NCBI GenBank assembly: GCA_947095535.1
Contig: OX352772.1
Span: 146,620,177-146,684,176 of the forward strand
Source of the DNA: Poecilobothrus nobilitatus
Lineage: Eukaryota > Arthropoda > Insecta > Diptera > Dolichopodidae
DNA: 64,000 bases
Direction: 5' to 3'
Under the pieces are notes generated by a model. That model saw only the letters and a list, made by a program, of their open reading frames with translations, ran no database searches and was not told the origin of the DNA. Below are positions 52,138-63,105 of this stretch, piece by piece. Position 1 is the first letter of the stretch. Each line of letters begins with the position of its first letter. A program made the position numbers and the translations under genes.

Positions 52138-53775
52138 CTAAACGTAAAAACCTTCATTCTTATAGCAGCCTTATCAAACACTGTAAATCCAAGCACCAAG
52201 CACATTAAACAATTGAAGTCCAAAATATTGACAACAATCATGGATACATTACAATTAAATTAGGTGATAGAAAAATAATAAAAACATACAAGAAAGTCAT
52301 GCACATCATTAATATTACTGAATATGAAAATACCAAAAACTTAATTTACCAAAATATTCAAACGATTAAACTGAAAGAAAAATACATTACACCAATGTAC
52401 AATACAATTACTCACAACTTTAACCTACTTGAAAGAAAAATACAAAAATACATAACATAAGACCACATACAAGACAAACCAGAGGGTTAGTGGACGCACT
52501 AGGAATAGGGCTAAAATACATAACAGGAGTTATGGACCACAACGACGAGAACTTAATTATGAACAAACTACAAGCCTTTATCAGACAATAACAAAGATCT
52601 TATTCAAGATTACAATAAACAACAATAAATTAGATAACTAATAAATATTGTCTGAAGAATAATTGTCTAAAACAATAAACAAATAACAATAAATGATCAA
52701 ATTGATAACCAAATAAAAATATTACGAACCAAATAAAAACTCAACAAACCATCATTTCACAATATCTAAACACCTTTAACGCAGAATACGGAAACAAGAT
52801 TTTTAAAATAGGGGACGAAATAGAATATATTCAACAAACCTATCAAATAAGCTATGACATTGACCTACTCAAAAAACATTTAGACGACATAGAGCAAATA
52901 ATTCTTACTAGTAGTTCAGGTATACTTTCCAAAAATATATTAACAGAAAAAGAAATAGAAATGACCTCAAATTTAGAAAGTCTTACAGAAATTAAAATGG
53001 TAGTTGCGTTTCTTATTATTTTTAATTAATAAAATTATTAAAATTTTACTTATTCCAGAATTATTTTACTTATTCCAGAATATTTAGAAAAACCACTCAC
53101 AAAAATATTAATCGAACCCATTCCTAACAATCAAAATAAGGCTATAGTTTTAAATGAATACAATATTTTAAGAGACGATCAAAACAACATATATAGTTCA
53201 AACGTAAAAGCAAATCTCAAAAGAAATTTAATTAAAATAAAGAATAATTGTACTAAAAATATATTACATTTTAAAGAAGCAAATTGCATTATGAGAAAAT
53301 TTAGAAATACAGAAATTAAAGAAATTTCAACAGGAATTATTATAACAAAGAATCTCTTAAATCCAAATTTTTATCAAAATTGTAATAAATTATAGATCAA
53401 TGTATCTAAAAATAGTTTGATAAGATATGAAAATTCTAAAATAGAAATTAACGAAGAAATTTTTGAAAATTATTATACTGCAATTCATGAAAAAATAATA
53501 CTTCTACATTTTGTTACAAAAATTAAAGAAAATAAAACTATTAATGAAATTGTATTTGAGAAAGTCTATATGGAGAATATTAATAATAATAGAAAGAAAA
53601 TAATAGAATTAAAAAATAAAGAATCGATAAAAACTATATAAATACTTTTGTAAATTTTTTAATTTTAACATTTTTTATATTAACAATTATAACTACTAAG
53701 AAATTATGTATTAAATATAAATATAACAAAAAAGTTGTAATAAATGCTTCGTCGGAGCCTCAGTCTAGCGATGGG
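52135..53775 (+). pseudogene. G3 env remnant
   Basis: Begins at the ATG after the acceptor with a hydrophobic signal-like segment (MLNVKTFILIAAL). A basic-then-glycine boundary followed by a hydrophobic stretch stands near 52460-52540, where errantivirus Env is cleaved. The C-terminal part (53417-53641 and a shifted continuation) has a membrane segment at about 53645-53700 and a short basic tail running into the LTR. At least ten stops or shifts, and AT-rich expansions at 52590-52760. It cannot make a protein. Confidence 0.7.
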
Positions 53776-53778
53776 GGT
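53770..53778 (+). promoter_or_regulatory. G3 polypurine tract
   Basis: GATGGGGG stands directly before the TGTTA start of the 3' LTR, overlapping the end of env, as in related fly elements. Confidence 0.6.
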
Positions 53779-53842
53779 GTTACAAATGACATTTAACATA
53801 ATAAACATAATAAAAATATAAAAGTGACATTAGACGGCTAAA
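53779..53842 (+). repeat. G3 3' LTR, truncated
   Basis: Starts tgttacaaatgacatttaac and matches the start of the 5' LTR for about 60 bases, to acattagacggctaa. Beyond that the two diverge completely, so the 3' LTR is cut or replaced here. Confidence 0.75.
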
Positions 53843-54203
53843 AAAAAATATCTGAAAACCAACATCATTTTTACAGTATTCTAAAGTATCTTTCTTCATA
53901 TTAAATTCTGAGTTTCTATTTTGTTCATTTTTTTTTTGTTTACTCCTATAAGGGGTATAGGACATCCACTAAGTCATTTATTATTCATATTTGACTAAGC
54001 TCCAGTTTCTGGAATCATTCTTTCACTAAGCCGTTGATTACTCGGCTGTAGCTATTGTATACGCTAGGCGTTTCTTTAGTTCTACGCCATCTATTTTCTT
54101 ACACAAGAATTATATTTCATTATAATTTTATTATATATTACAATATGATATTGTAATATGGAAAATATATAATACTAGACTATAAATATAAATATAATAC
54201 TAA
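53843..54203. other. Unassigned sequence between G3 and Helitron 2
   Basis: 53990-54110 is less AT-rich (ctaagctccagtttctggaa, ttactcggctgtagctattg) and looks like an LTR 3' part of another errantivirus, possibly joined to the G3 3' LTR by recombination. I could not match it elsewhere in the window. 54115-54203 is ATA-rich microsatellite-like DNA. Confidence 0.35.
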
Positions 54204-56512
54204 TCTAATATACATATAAAGCAGAAATTCTGTTTGTTTGTTTGTGCCCTTTTCACGTAAAAACCACCAGTCCGATTGTAACCAAATTTTGCAGAAACAT
54301 TTCTACGACTCCGGAAAGTGTTAAAGGCTATATGGTGTTTTGGTTCATTAACCCATTGCGACCCGAGAGCCATTTAAAGCTTTTTCGTTTTTTCGTTGTC
54401 CTGCCTAAATGGTTTGATCGATTGAGTTGCAAATTTGTACAAATGTTCTTCTTAGCTTTGAACGGGTGCCGAAGGAATTTGGATACAATATGTTACCCGG
54501 ATTCGGCCCGGCGGGCTTCCAAAAAAATTTTTGTTTCCGATTTATGTCCAATTTTGTATGGTGGTTTCTGTTGTCCTGTTTAAACGGTTTGACCAATTGA
54601 GTTGAAAATTTACAATAGTGTAGCTATTTACCACAGGTGCTCACTGAGTTGATTTGGTTACGATCCATTAACACGTTTCGGCACCAGGGGTCAGTGAAGT
54701 TTTGTAATTTACTTAGCTGTCCGCACTTAAACTGTTTTACCAATTGAGTTGAAAGTTTACAAAAGTGTAGGTCTTTATAACAAAAGCTTTATGAGTTGAT
54801 TTGGTTACGATACATTAACCCATGTATCGGCCATGAAATTCTCATTTTTTGTTGTTGTGCTTAAACGATTTGACCAATTAAAAATTTGCACAAGTATTGA
54901 ACTTTGGCACACAAACTCATTCAATAAATTTTGTTGTGATACATTAACACATTTCGACACGATAGACTGTCAAAATAAAAATTTTGTTTCTAATTTCTGT
55001 CTAATTTGGCAGGATGCAATTATGGTTCTAAATTAAGCCTGCGACAAAATGTTTGTTAACGTGTGTTAACCCATTTCCGCACGAGCACTTATTAATAATA
55101 TTTTGCCTAATTTTGTGTATTGTTATTATTATTAAAAAGATATTTCCAACACTCTTTACTTTTATCTATACTGTTTCTAATATTCCATAAAAACCTTTCA
55201 ATGTAAATTTCTAATATAGAACAGTAATTAAAGTAACCTTATTAAGTATCTTAAGAATACTGTGTTTAAGTCTTAACAACATAACATTTCCGGCCGTTGT
55301 TAAAAAACAGAAACAATCTGCTACATTAGACAATCATCATGTCATCATTCAGAAATGCATTACTTACATGTGGCCTTTACATGTGATCTCCTATATAAGA
55401 TGCATGTGTATAACATGTTTCCCATGAAATATCACTGAAATATGTACATATAGTATGTATTATATCCATATATTTAAAAATACTATAAAATTAATCAATT
55501 AAATTAGAAAACATATTCACATTTCTGTACATCACTTAATCAAAAATGAGTACATACATATTTAAAGAACAGAAAACCTTACATTCTTATCCATATACAA
55601 TTTTTACACATATTTTTAGCCAATCAATTTGCAAACATAATTAGAAAAACTGAACGTAAAAAAATTCTGGTTGATTTATAAAGCTAAAAAACAATCATGC
55701 ATTTTTTATATTGAAAATATGTTAAACAGAACCTGAAATGTACGCATTTAAAAAGAAATTTTTTCAAAGTTTGAAGGATCTCCAACGGTGAGGGTACATA
55801 AAAAAGTTGTTCTACAAAATTACTTTTTTAAGAGACCTATCCATAGTTAATATTTCATTCTCTTTATTAAACAGTATATGAGTTTTGTAAACAGACGGAG
55901 AGACAGAGCGAACTTAATAACACACGTTTTCAAAATGTGCTTAAAAGTATAATTCACCAAAACATGAAGTGACATTACTTACAAAACAAAAATTGGTTGC
56001 ATCATGGTCTTTTATAATTTAAATACGATTTTATGTTTCGGTATTAACGAATATTAACGAATATATAAGTTTTGTAAACAGACGGAGGGACAGAGCGAAC
56101 CTAATAGCAAATTTTTCAAAATGTGCTTAGAAGGATAATTCACAAAAACATGAAGTGACATTATTTACGAAAAAAAATGTATTACATTAAGGTCTTTTAT
56201 AATTGAAATGCAATTTTATGTTTCAGTATTAACGAATATATTGTGGAAATTCACTTCGCCGTAATTGTGTACTCAATAGATTATTGATTCCTTTAAAAAA
56301 TTTTTACAGAAGAATTGTCTCTAATTCTTGGCTCTGTTTATTCAATTTAACTAAATCTAATAAAAAATAAAATATAAACTACCACCATCTGTAAATGCAT
56401 AGTAATAAGTTAACTATATTAATTAAATTATATTAACGCAGAAACAAAAGTTAATCATTTTTATTTCATAAAGCCAATAAAATACTCCGGGCAACCCCGG
56501 GTACTCTGCTAG
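54204..56512 (+). mobile_element. Helitron 2, non-autonomous, 2,309 bp
   Basis: Starts TCTAATATACATATAAAGCAG and ends CTAG (56509-56512) after a ccgggcaaccccgg hairpin (56488-56501). Flanking bases are A and T: A|TC...CTAG|T. The ends and most of the interior match Helitron 1. It is longer because of extra copies of internal modules of about 145 bp (ttgaccaattgagttgaaaa ... gagttgatttggttacgat, near 54580, 54730 and 54860) and a duplicated block near 55870/56065 (gttttgtaaacagacggag). No Rep/helicase frame. Confidence 0.85.
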
Positions 56513-56547
56513 TAAAATATATAATACTAATATGGAAAATATATAAA
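56513..56547. other. Short AT spacer
   Basis: A tatggaaaatatata-type spacer similar to the sequence left of Helitron 2 (54157-54175), i.e. the Helitron target region. Confidence 0.4.
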
Positions 56548-57104
56548 TACTAGGCGCACATATATAAGTAGTAAGAAAATTTCTTATATGAAAATAAAAA
56601 ACAGAAAAAATTTTTTTATTTTTAAATCTACAGAGCATCTTTTTAAAATTGAAAGAAAAAATATTTTGTATTTAAAGGAAATGAAAATAAAAAACTTGTT
56701 TTTTATAATAGCAAGTGCACCTATCTACCTTGCTTTAAAAATGTGTAGAGTAAAAAAATAAAAAAATAAAAGTAAGACTTAAAATAAATTTTTAAAGTTT
56801 CTAGTTTTAAAAGAAAAAGAATTGAAACTTAGATTTTTTTTTTGATTACATAAAAATGTAGTCTTTTCTGAATAGATACATATTTGTGTTTTTTTCTACT
56901 TTAAGAATTCTATAAATGAAAAGAGAAAATGAAAGTCATTAATTAACTGACTGCTTGCCGTGTAAGATATTTTTTTAAAGAATGTTCAAAAAATATGACT
57001 AAAAAGAAAACAAACAGGAAATCAAAAATATGGAACTGGTTAAACTAAAGATATACTATTTACTCTTGATATGCATTTATGTTTATTTTTTTTGTTGTTA
57101 GCTT
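56548..57104 (+). repeat. P2 left terminal inverted repeat
   Basis: Reads taaatactaggcgcacatat at the outer side and ttgatatgcatttatgttta at the inner side. It matches 39885-39990 directly and 63540-63920 inverted. The outermost 80 bases present at 39.8 kb and 64.0 kb are missing here. Confidence 0.8.
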
Positions 57105-57445
57105 GAAATTTTGAGACAAGGAAGAACTTTTAGAATTAGTATAAGTTTCCTCAGAAAATTTTTTGGTAGCGCCCCCTTTTTAAGAGTTATTACGCCTCAA
57201 AAATTGAAAATTTGCTATTTTTAGACACCTGTAACTTAGGCACCTGCAAAAATTTTTCTTCGGCAAGACATAACAATTAAAGGTTTAATAATATATTTTT
57301 ACGTGTGTTAACGGCTTTTCTTAGTTATATAGGATTCCGGACTTACGGCCCCTCAAAATTTCAAAAATGTCCTATTTCACACTTCTAAACAGTTTGTACT
57401 GAGTTTTGGAAATGTGCGCTTTTAAAAACCGTTGGTTTACATTCT
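57105..57445 (-). repeat. Dispersed repeat R, in the P2 left terminal repeat
   Basis: Reverse-complement match to 23.1-23.24 kb (ccggacttacggcccctcaa) and to part of 40.85-41.0 kb. The Polinton repeat resumes after it (tttttgtatgaaataacaaa matches the right end inverted). Confidence 0.7.
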
Positions 57446-57579
57446 ACCTTGTTTTATTTTTGTATGAAATAACAAATAATTTAAAGATAGGTTAAGTGAT
57501 TTTGGTATCTATTTTGAAAACATAAGATAAAAATAAAAGACATTTATTTTTTTGTGTAAAATCTTTTATTATTATATTT

Positions 57580-57816
57580 TTATTTAAATATAAGTTTAAA
57601 CATTTTTTTACGATGATCAGATGTTAAAATTGTAGAAATAGTGAGACCAACTTTTTCTATACGTCTTTGAAATCTACTTCTATGATGTGCGTATTCTTCC
57701 CAATGACCTTTCCGGGCTGATCTGTAAGCATACTTCCATACATACATAACGTGAATTTCTTGTTTAATGTTGAAGTGAACTTTTTTAGTTTTGTTATTTA
57801 AATTCATATCGTGCAA
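57580..57816 (-). CDS. P2 small basic ORF a (Polinton-associated, unknown function)
   Basis: A 78-codon minus-strand frame: NNKTKKVHFNIKQEIHVMYV, WKYAYRSARKGHWEEYAHHR, SRFQRRIEKVGLTISTIL, SDHRKKMF. Basic, helical-looking and intact. The wording WxxAYRxARKGxWExxxxxRxRFxxRI resembles a small ORF I associate with insect Polintons, but I cannot name a function. Opposite in strand to the capsid module. Its intactness among broken neighbours may be chance, given its size. Confidence 0.5.
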   Translation of the reverse strand: MHDMNLNNKTKKVHFNIKQEIHVMYVWKYAYRSARKGHWEEYAHHRSRFQRRIEKVGLTISTILTSDHRKKMFKLIFK

Positions 57817-57904
57817 GTATGAAAATTGAAAATATTAATCTAACATGTTTTCCTAAAAGATACATATATACAATTATATATAATTATAAAATATAGCAAT
57901 TTTT

Positions 57905-58300
57905 AACAGCACATCTGAAAATGTTGTTTGATAAGTGTATAGGACAATTTGATTTAAAGTTATCAATATTTTGCAATGACGGTAAGTTTCTGCTTAGATC
58001 TTCTATTTTAACACTGTCAATGTACTTTTGAAGAAAAAGTTTTTTTTGTTCTCCTTCAACATAAATTTTTTCAGCTGACTCTAAATAATGTTTTAATATA
58101 CCTTTTACATTTAAATATTCAATTAAACCGTTATTTCATTTAAGTTCCTGACTAAGTTCTTCTGCGGGGTACGGTGCTTTGAAGTGATACACAGTTGGAA
58201 TTAAACTTCCATTTTAAAGTATGGCCAACTCTTTCAGAAAATATTGCTTTTCATTTCCTTGTAAAAATTGTAGGTCAACTATGAGAACTTGTTTAACCAT
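57905..58300 (-). pseudogene. P2 ORF b (Polinton-associated, unknown function)
   Basis: Minus strand from the ATG at 58300: MVKQVLIVDLQFLQGNEKQY, FLKELAIL, stop, YHFKAPYPAEELSQELK, stop, GLIEYLNVKGILKHYLESAE, KIYVEGEQKKLFLQKYI, NLPSLQNI. The order V-x-D-x-Q-x-F, K-E-L-A, H-F, Y-x-E/K-G-x-x-K fits a protein often found in insect Polinton-like contexts; a nuclease-like fold is conceivable but not shown. Two in-frame stops. Confidence 0.45.
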
Positions 58301-58420
58301 GTCGAAGGTTTATGGAAGAATGTTCCATAGAAGAAATAAATTTACATTTATATTCACTTCGGGAAAAGAGCTTTTCATACAAATATAGGTTAGCAGAGTT
58401 AGTTTTCAACTAATACAACT

Positions 58421-59160
58421 ATGCTGTTTCACCCATTTATTATGATGGTCATGATGGTTTTACCATCAGGTTGTGGTAAAACCACTTTTATTCATAATTT
58501 AATAAAATATAAAAAAGAAAATATACAACCACATATTAATAAAATAATTTGGTGTAATCCAAACAAAAATGCCATTCCAAAATATATCAAAGATGTAGAA
58601 TATAGAAACACTATTCCACATTTTAATGATAATCGAAAACCTTTGTTAATTATTATCGATTATATGATGTTAAATTCTCATGATAAGTATGTATGTGATT
58701 TTTTTACTAGACGATCACATCATAGAAATTTATCTGTAATATTTATAACACAAAATATTTTTCACCAGGATAAATTTTCAAGAGATATTTCATTTAACTG
58801 TAAATATTGAGTACTTTTCAAAAATCCAAGAAATAAATCGCAGATATTACCTCTAGCTCGCCAAATATATCGCAATCAAATCAAAGCATTTGAAAAAGTA
58901 TATATGGATATGACGTCACTCCTATATGGCTTCTTTTTTTTTTTTTTTTTTGCGAGGGTAGGTGGGAATCATCGAAAGACACTATAGAGGAAACGAGCAC
59001 GATTCCTCTATGAAAACGAGCACGATTCCTCTATGAATGTGTGGGACTTTAACCCATTAAACACCACCTCCCTTTTTTACCGATAGGCTATATATTAATA
59101 GATCTTACTCAAGACGTAAATGATATATTTCGATTAAGAAGTGATATATTTGGAAAAGGT
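58421..59160 (+). pseudogene. P2 genome-packaging ATPase (FtsK/HerA family)
   Basis: The open frame 58421-58810 has Walker A LPSGCGKTTF (58459-58488), KIIWCNPNKNAIPKYI, Walker B LLIIIDYMM (about 58642-58668), TRRSHHRNLSVIFITQN (sensor region) and FHQDKFSRDISFNCKY. After one stop the same frame continues VLFKNPRNKSQILPLARQIY and MDMTSLLYG, is split by a SINE-like insert (58926-59092), and ends YILIDLTQDVNDIFRLRSDIF. This ATPase would pump DNA into capsids. The usual GP before SGCGKT reads LP. Confidence 0.85.
58926..59092 (-). mobile_element. SINE-like insertion in the P2 ATPase gene
   Basis: On the minus strand it ends in a long A run (T run at 58927-58952), with a degenerate B-box region TGGGTTAAAGTCCCACA (59040-59056) similar to the B-box arm of the SINE at 8.9 kb. 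It carries a 24-bp internal duplication (acgagcacgattcctctatg, twice at 58995-59036). Sits between two halves of ATPase coding sequence. No clear target duplication. Confidence 0.6.
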
Positions 59161-59198
59161 TTGTGTAATTGTATCAATTAGAACGATTTGGGAGGAAT

Positions 59199-59702
59199 AT
59201 GAAACGTTTGAAGACCAATCGGCATATATTGCACCTATTCAAAACATCTAAACCAAAATTAAAAAACGAAAGTAATTATAAAACACTGTGATCCGGAAGT
59301 AATAAAAACATTTTGCGAAATCTCTTTAAATATTTTAAAAGGTAATTGTAATCTGAGTAAAAAAGCAACAACCCAATTACGAAAGTATAAAAAAGAATTA
59401 AGATCACTTATTTGCAGGAAAAGATCTACAAATAGTAAAAGAAAAATCATTATTCAATGTGGTGGATTTTTACCTACACTTGGTGCAAGGGTTAATCGGA
59501 AATTTTATAAAATTAATAATACAACATTTAATAAAATTATAATTTTAAAGTCTGAGATTGCTGAGAAAATGAAGCAAAATGCGAACGTTGAACTGAATGA
59601 GTTGGATAAAAATATGAAAAAAATATTGTTAAATGAACATCTCACGGACATTCAAAAATGGTATTTATACAGACAAAATCTAAATCTACAAATACATGTA
59701 TG
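59199..59702 (+). pseudogene. P2 small virion-type ORF(s), Polinton-conserved
   Basis: From the ATG at 59199: MKRLKTNRHILHLFK and a frameshift near 59285, then CDPEVIKTFCEISLNILKGN, SKKATTQLRKYKKELRSLIC and IIIQCGGFLPTL, a pattern shared by a small basic Polinton protein with a Gly-rich hydrophobic end. Without a stop it runs into a second conserved segment, LNELDKNMKKILLNEHLTD, IQKWYLYRQNL, normally a separate ORF. So two small genes appear fused by decay. Functions are unknown; core or maturation proteins are plausible. Confidence 0.55.
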
Positions 59703-59729
59703 ATTCAAGGTGGAAAGTGGGTATTTCAG

Positions 59730-60494
59730 AAATGTATGTTAATGATTTCGTTCCAAATGTGTGAAGTGAAGAATATCAAAAAACTACTCAAATATTTGGT
59801 ATGCAGAAAGATATGATAGGAGTTGGAACATCATATATTCCATACATAGAAAAACAAATGATATGCGACTGGAAAGTTTTCTACTATACCAACACTAATT
59901 CAAAATATACGCCCACTTAATAGGTTTACAAGAAAAGAAGTTGAACGACAGTTGATTTGGGGAATTTTTAATTTTGTAAACGATGAAGTTCATTATACAC
60001 AACGAATAAAAGCTGAGGAGATGCCTAAAAATATAAGGTACACTACAATATTTGTTGCTAGGCCTGAAATAGATATAAAAATAAGAGCAAATTATGCTTA
60101 TACCCTCGAAAGACTTTTGACAACATGTTTCAATCAAGAATCTTGGAAAGTTACAGATTTTAAAAAATATAAATCACGTTTAATAAAAGCTTTCAAAACT
60201 TTTATAGATAGTGTACAATTGATACCAATTATTAAACCAGATATGTTTTTTATATACACAGATATAATTGAACCGCAAAAAATAGGTGATAAAGATGTAA
60301 GGTGTTTAAGATCTGTTAACATACAAAATGCTTTTACTAATACTGTAAGAGAATTCAGTAATATTCAATATTGCAATGTGGAGAAATTATTTAATAATAT
60401 TTCATTACTTTTATGTGATAAATATGGATACGAAATAAACTTTTCCAATAGTTCAATTCCAACAAAAAATGTATTACACTTTTTAATAATATAA
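59730..60494 (+). pseudogene. P2 minor capsid protein (penton-type single jelly roll)
   Basis: The degraded N-terminus (NDFVPNV, stop, SEEYQKTTQIF) is followed by an intact run from about 59925: LNRFTRKEVERQLIWGIFNF then about 170 codons, with IPIIKPDMFFIYTDIIEPQK, IGDKDVRCLRSVN, FSNIQYCNVEKLFNNISLLL, and a C-terminus with LHFLII. The Y-x-D-I-I-E-P-Q-x-I/V-G-D block is typical of Polinton minor capsid proteins. Its position between small ORFs and the Gly-rich protein fits the usual order. Partially intact. Confidence 0.7.
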
Positions 60495-60535
60495 AGCTAT
60501 TTTACAAAACTGTATATTATTTTATTTTATTCATT

Positions 60536-60967
60536 ATGGAGAGAATATACTAAAAGTATTATTTAATTCAATCTGGTAGAGGACTTGATGATATCGTCCC
60601 TTTATTACATTCTTCAGCTGTATCTTTTCAAAGAGGTCGTGGATTGGGAAGCTTTTTTGGGGGACTTTTTAGGTATTTGAAACCATTATTTACTTCAGGC
60701 GCTGATATTTTGGAAAAATAGGTTATTAACTCTGATATCAGTGCTTTATCTGATATTTCATCTGGTGCAAATGTAAAAGAAGTTATGCAAAATCGTAGTA
60801 AAGAGATTGTTAAAAATGTACGAAAACTGAATGAAATGTATGGTTCTGGTAAAATAAAACGAAAAGCTATAAAAAGACCATTCATTAAAAATTTAAACTA
60901 TTTTACGTCAAAACGTCGCAAAGATAATAACAAAAGGAAACAAAAAGATATTTTTAATCAATTATAA
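60536..60967 (+). pseudogene. P2 Gly-rich/basic virion-type protein (Polinton-conserved)
   Basis: ATG at 60536, a stop at codon 6, then QSGRGLDDIVPLLHSSAVSF, RGLGSFFGGLFRYLKPLFTS, ISALSDISSGANVKEVMQNR, EMYGSGKIKRKAIKRPFIKN and a Lys/Arg-rich end to 60967. The pattern of a Gly-rich amphipathic start, P-x-L-x-x-G, then a G-S-G-x-x-x-K-R-K basic tail is conserved next to the major capsid gene in Polintons and recalls adenovirus membrane-lytic or core proteins. A second stop lies near 60720. Confidence 0.6.
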
Positions 60968-60975
60968 TTGAGTGT

Positions 60976-61390
60976 ATGAAATCTGACTTGGATATTTTTA
61001 AAACGCAACCCATTCAGTCTAGCATTTTACGATCTGAAGAAGTTTCCTACAATCCTATTGCTTTTTTAGACAACCCTTCAACTATTGAATTTATTCCACT
61101 GGGCCATGGCGATACATATAGAGATTTGTCTTCTACATATTTGAGATTAAAAGTACAGATCTTAAAGAAAGATGGAACACATTGGAATAATGATAAAACT
61201 ACTGATTGAAAAATAATAATACAACCAAGTGTAGTTAATAACATTTTACATTCTTTAATAAAACAATGTAATTTTCAATTAAATGGCAAAAATACACCAT
61301 CTTATGGAAATTATCACTATAGAATTTTTATTAAATCATTATTAAATTATGGTACAGATGCTGCTGTAATTTATCAAATTGCCGTTTGAT
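60976..61390 (+). pseudogene. P2 major capsid protein, N-terminal fragment
   Basis: ATG at 60976: MKSDLDIFKTQPIQSSILRS, NPIAFLDNPSTIEFIPLGHG, DTYRDLSSTYLRLKVQILKK, a TGA stop at 61207, then in the same frame VVNNILHSLIKQCNFQLNGK, YRIFIKSLLNYGTDAA. This is the start of the double-jelly-roll major capsid protein of Polintons. Only about 138 codons remain of a protein normally several hundred residues long; the rest is deleted and replaced by AT-rich DNA (61391-61623). Confidence 0.8.
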
Positions 61391-61623
61391 TACGGTTTTC
61401 TATTAATGAAATATAATTTATTATATTATCATTTGATTGCAATTTATATCTTTAAGATAAGTTTTAAATTAAATTGTAGTTTGAAAATTACAATGTTGCA
61501 AAGAATTTTCTATTTACATATTAAGATAGGATTAAGATAAAACAACTAAAACTTATTAAAGTGTCATTTTAATTTAAGAGAATAAGTCTGATTTAAGAGA
61601 ATAAATTTAATATTATTCTGTTA
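61391..61623. other. AT-rich junction replacing capsid and polB sequence
   Basis: No coding sequence. Contains a duplicated aatttaagagaataa word (61571-61606). Marks the deletion between the major capsid fragment and polB. Confidence 0.4.
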
Positions 61624-63105
61624 TTGAAGCATTTAACATCTGAAATTAGTATAAAGAAAGTGTCGAAAAAAATTAGTTTACAAAGGTTTCTTACCGAAAC
61701 TATAACGCCTTACATAATAGAAAGCGAGAATTCGACATTTGTTAAACGGTTTAATATGAGCCCTCATAAAATAAAATTTTTAATTAAATCCGAACCTGAA
61801 AATAGATAACCAATTAACTGGATTAAGGATGCTATACATCAAATAATCATGATTGCTATGAAAGATGTGAATTCCACTGATAAGATTGGGTTAACATTTT
61901 GTGGAGAGAGCTTTGAACATCAAGGTCCTGCATACCTCAGTTTTAGATTCGCTCATGAACTTAAATTTTGCGACGTTTGAGATGTAAGTTCTAATGTTTT
62001 TCAAAGTTCTAATGTTTTTCTGAATTCTGAAGGTAGTTATTTATAATGCATTTTTTGTTTCATTTATTATAAACTATTTTTGTTTTACGTCTATAGGCTT
62101 AAGTATAGACACTTTTTGTTTAACAGTTACCCGTGTTAGATTACCTACTGGTAAACGTAGAAATAATAAATATTCAAATTATAATGACGAATGCTTAAAA
62201 AGGAAAGAAATAATAACAATAAAAAACAGCGATAATTTATGCCTACCACGTGCACTTTTTGTTTCAATAACTAAAATTGAAAAATTTTAGGAGAAAAAAT
62301 TAAATACATAGATGTATGTTCCTTATACCCATATGTTTGCAAACGAGGGAAATTTCCCATAAACCATCCTAAGATTTATGTTGGAGAAGATGCCTGCTCC
62401 AAGATAAACTAATGACGGTATTATTAAATGTAAAATCTTACCACCAACAAATCTATTACACGCCGTGTTACCGTGTTATATTTCCAGTATAAGAAAACAT
62501 AGTGGTTAGCTGGAAATATAAAGATGAAACAGTAACTTTTTTTATACTGTCAATGTAAGTATCGCTGCTTATACAACAACACATGCTCGTCTTCAATTTT
62601 ACATTTATCTAGAGAAGCTGGATAGTAAAGTATTATATTATGACACCGATTCAGTGTTGTATATTAGCCGAGAAGGAGAAAATGAACCACAAATAGGCAA
62701 ATTTATAGGAGATATGACTGATGAATTAGTATGTTATGGTATAGGAAATTATATTACAGAATTTGTAAGTGGTGGTCCCAAAAACTACACCTACAAAGTT
62801 TACTGTACAAAAGATAATACAGAAAAAATTGTTTGTAAAGTTAAAGGATTCTCTCTGAGTTATGAAGCTTCTCCAAAAATTAATTTCAATAGCATAAAGG
62901 AAGCAGTTTTAAATTCATTGAATAGCGCCAACACATACGACATTTCAGAAAATATTCGTCGAAATAAAAATCATAATGTACTTACGATTTCCGAAATAAA
63001 AAACATCAACCAAAATCGGAAAAACGAAAATTTAATGAAGATGGTAGTTATTTACCGTATGGATATAACATAAAAAAGCACATGTTGATAAGTAAATCAA
63101 AATAG
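61624..63105 (+). pseudogene. polB: P2 DNA polymerase B (pPolB), internally deleted
   Basis: N-terminal part: LTSEISIKKVSKKISLQRFL, ESENSTFVKRFN, INWIKDAIHQII, GPAYLSFRFAHELKFCDV. Then LTVTRVRLPTGKRRNNKYSN and KRKEIITIKNSDNLCLPRAL (about 62110-62260). It jumps to IKYIDVCSLYPYVCKRGKFP (motif A), then after a further deletion to YYDTDSVLYISREGENEPQI (motif C, intact), VSGGPKNYTYKVYCTKDNT and a frameshifted C-terminus. The exonuclease region and motif B are missing. P1 retains those parts, so the two copies are complementary fragments of the same family. Confidence 0.85.

Larger units (their letters stand above)
43819..53842 (+). mobile_element. Errantivirus G3 (17.6/297-like Ty3/gypsy), split by LINE D
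   Basis: 5' LTR, tRNA-Ser primer site, long leader, Gag, pol, env and the beginning of a 3' LTR in order on the plus strand. Inserted in P1 polB. Without the 2.7-kb element D the copy is about 7.3 kb, a normal size for the group. Both LTRs start TGTTA and share the next 60 bases. Frames are broken in every gene. The primer site and the env layout place it with the 17.6/297/tom group. Confidence 0.85.
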
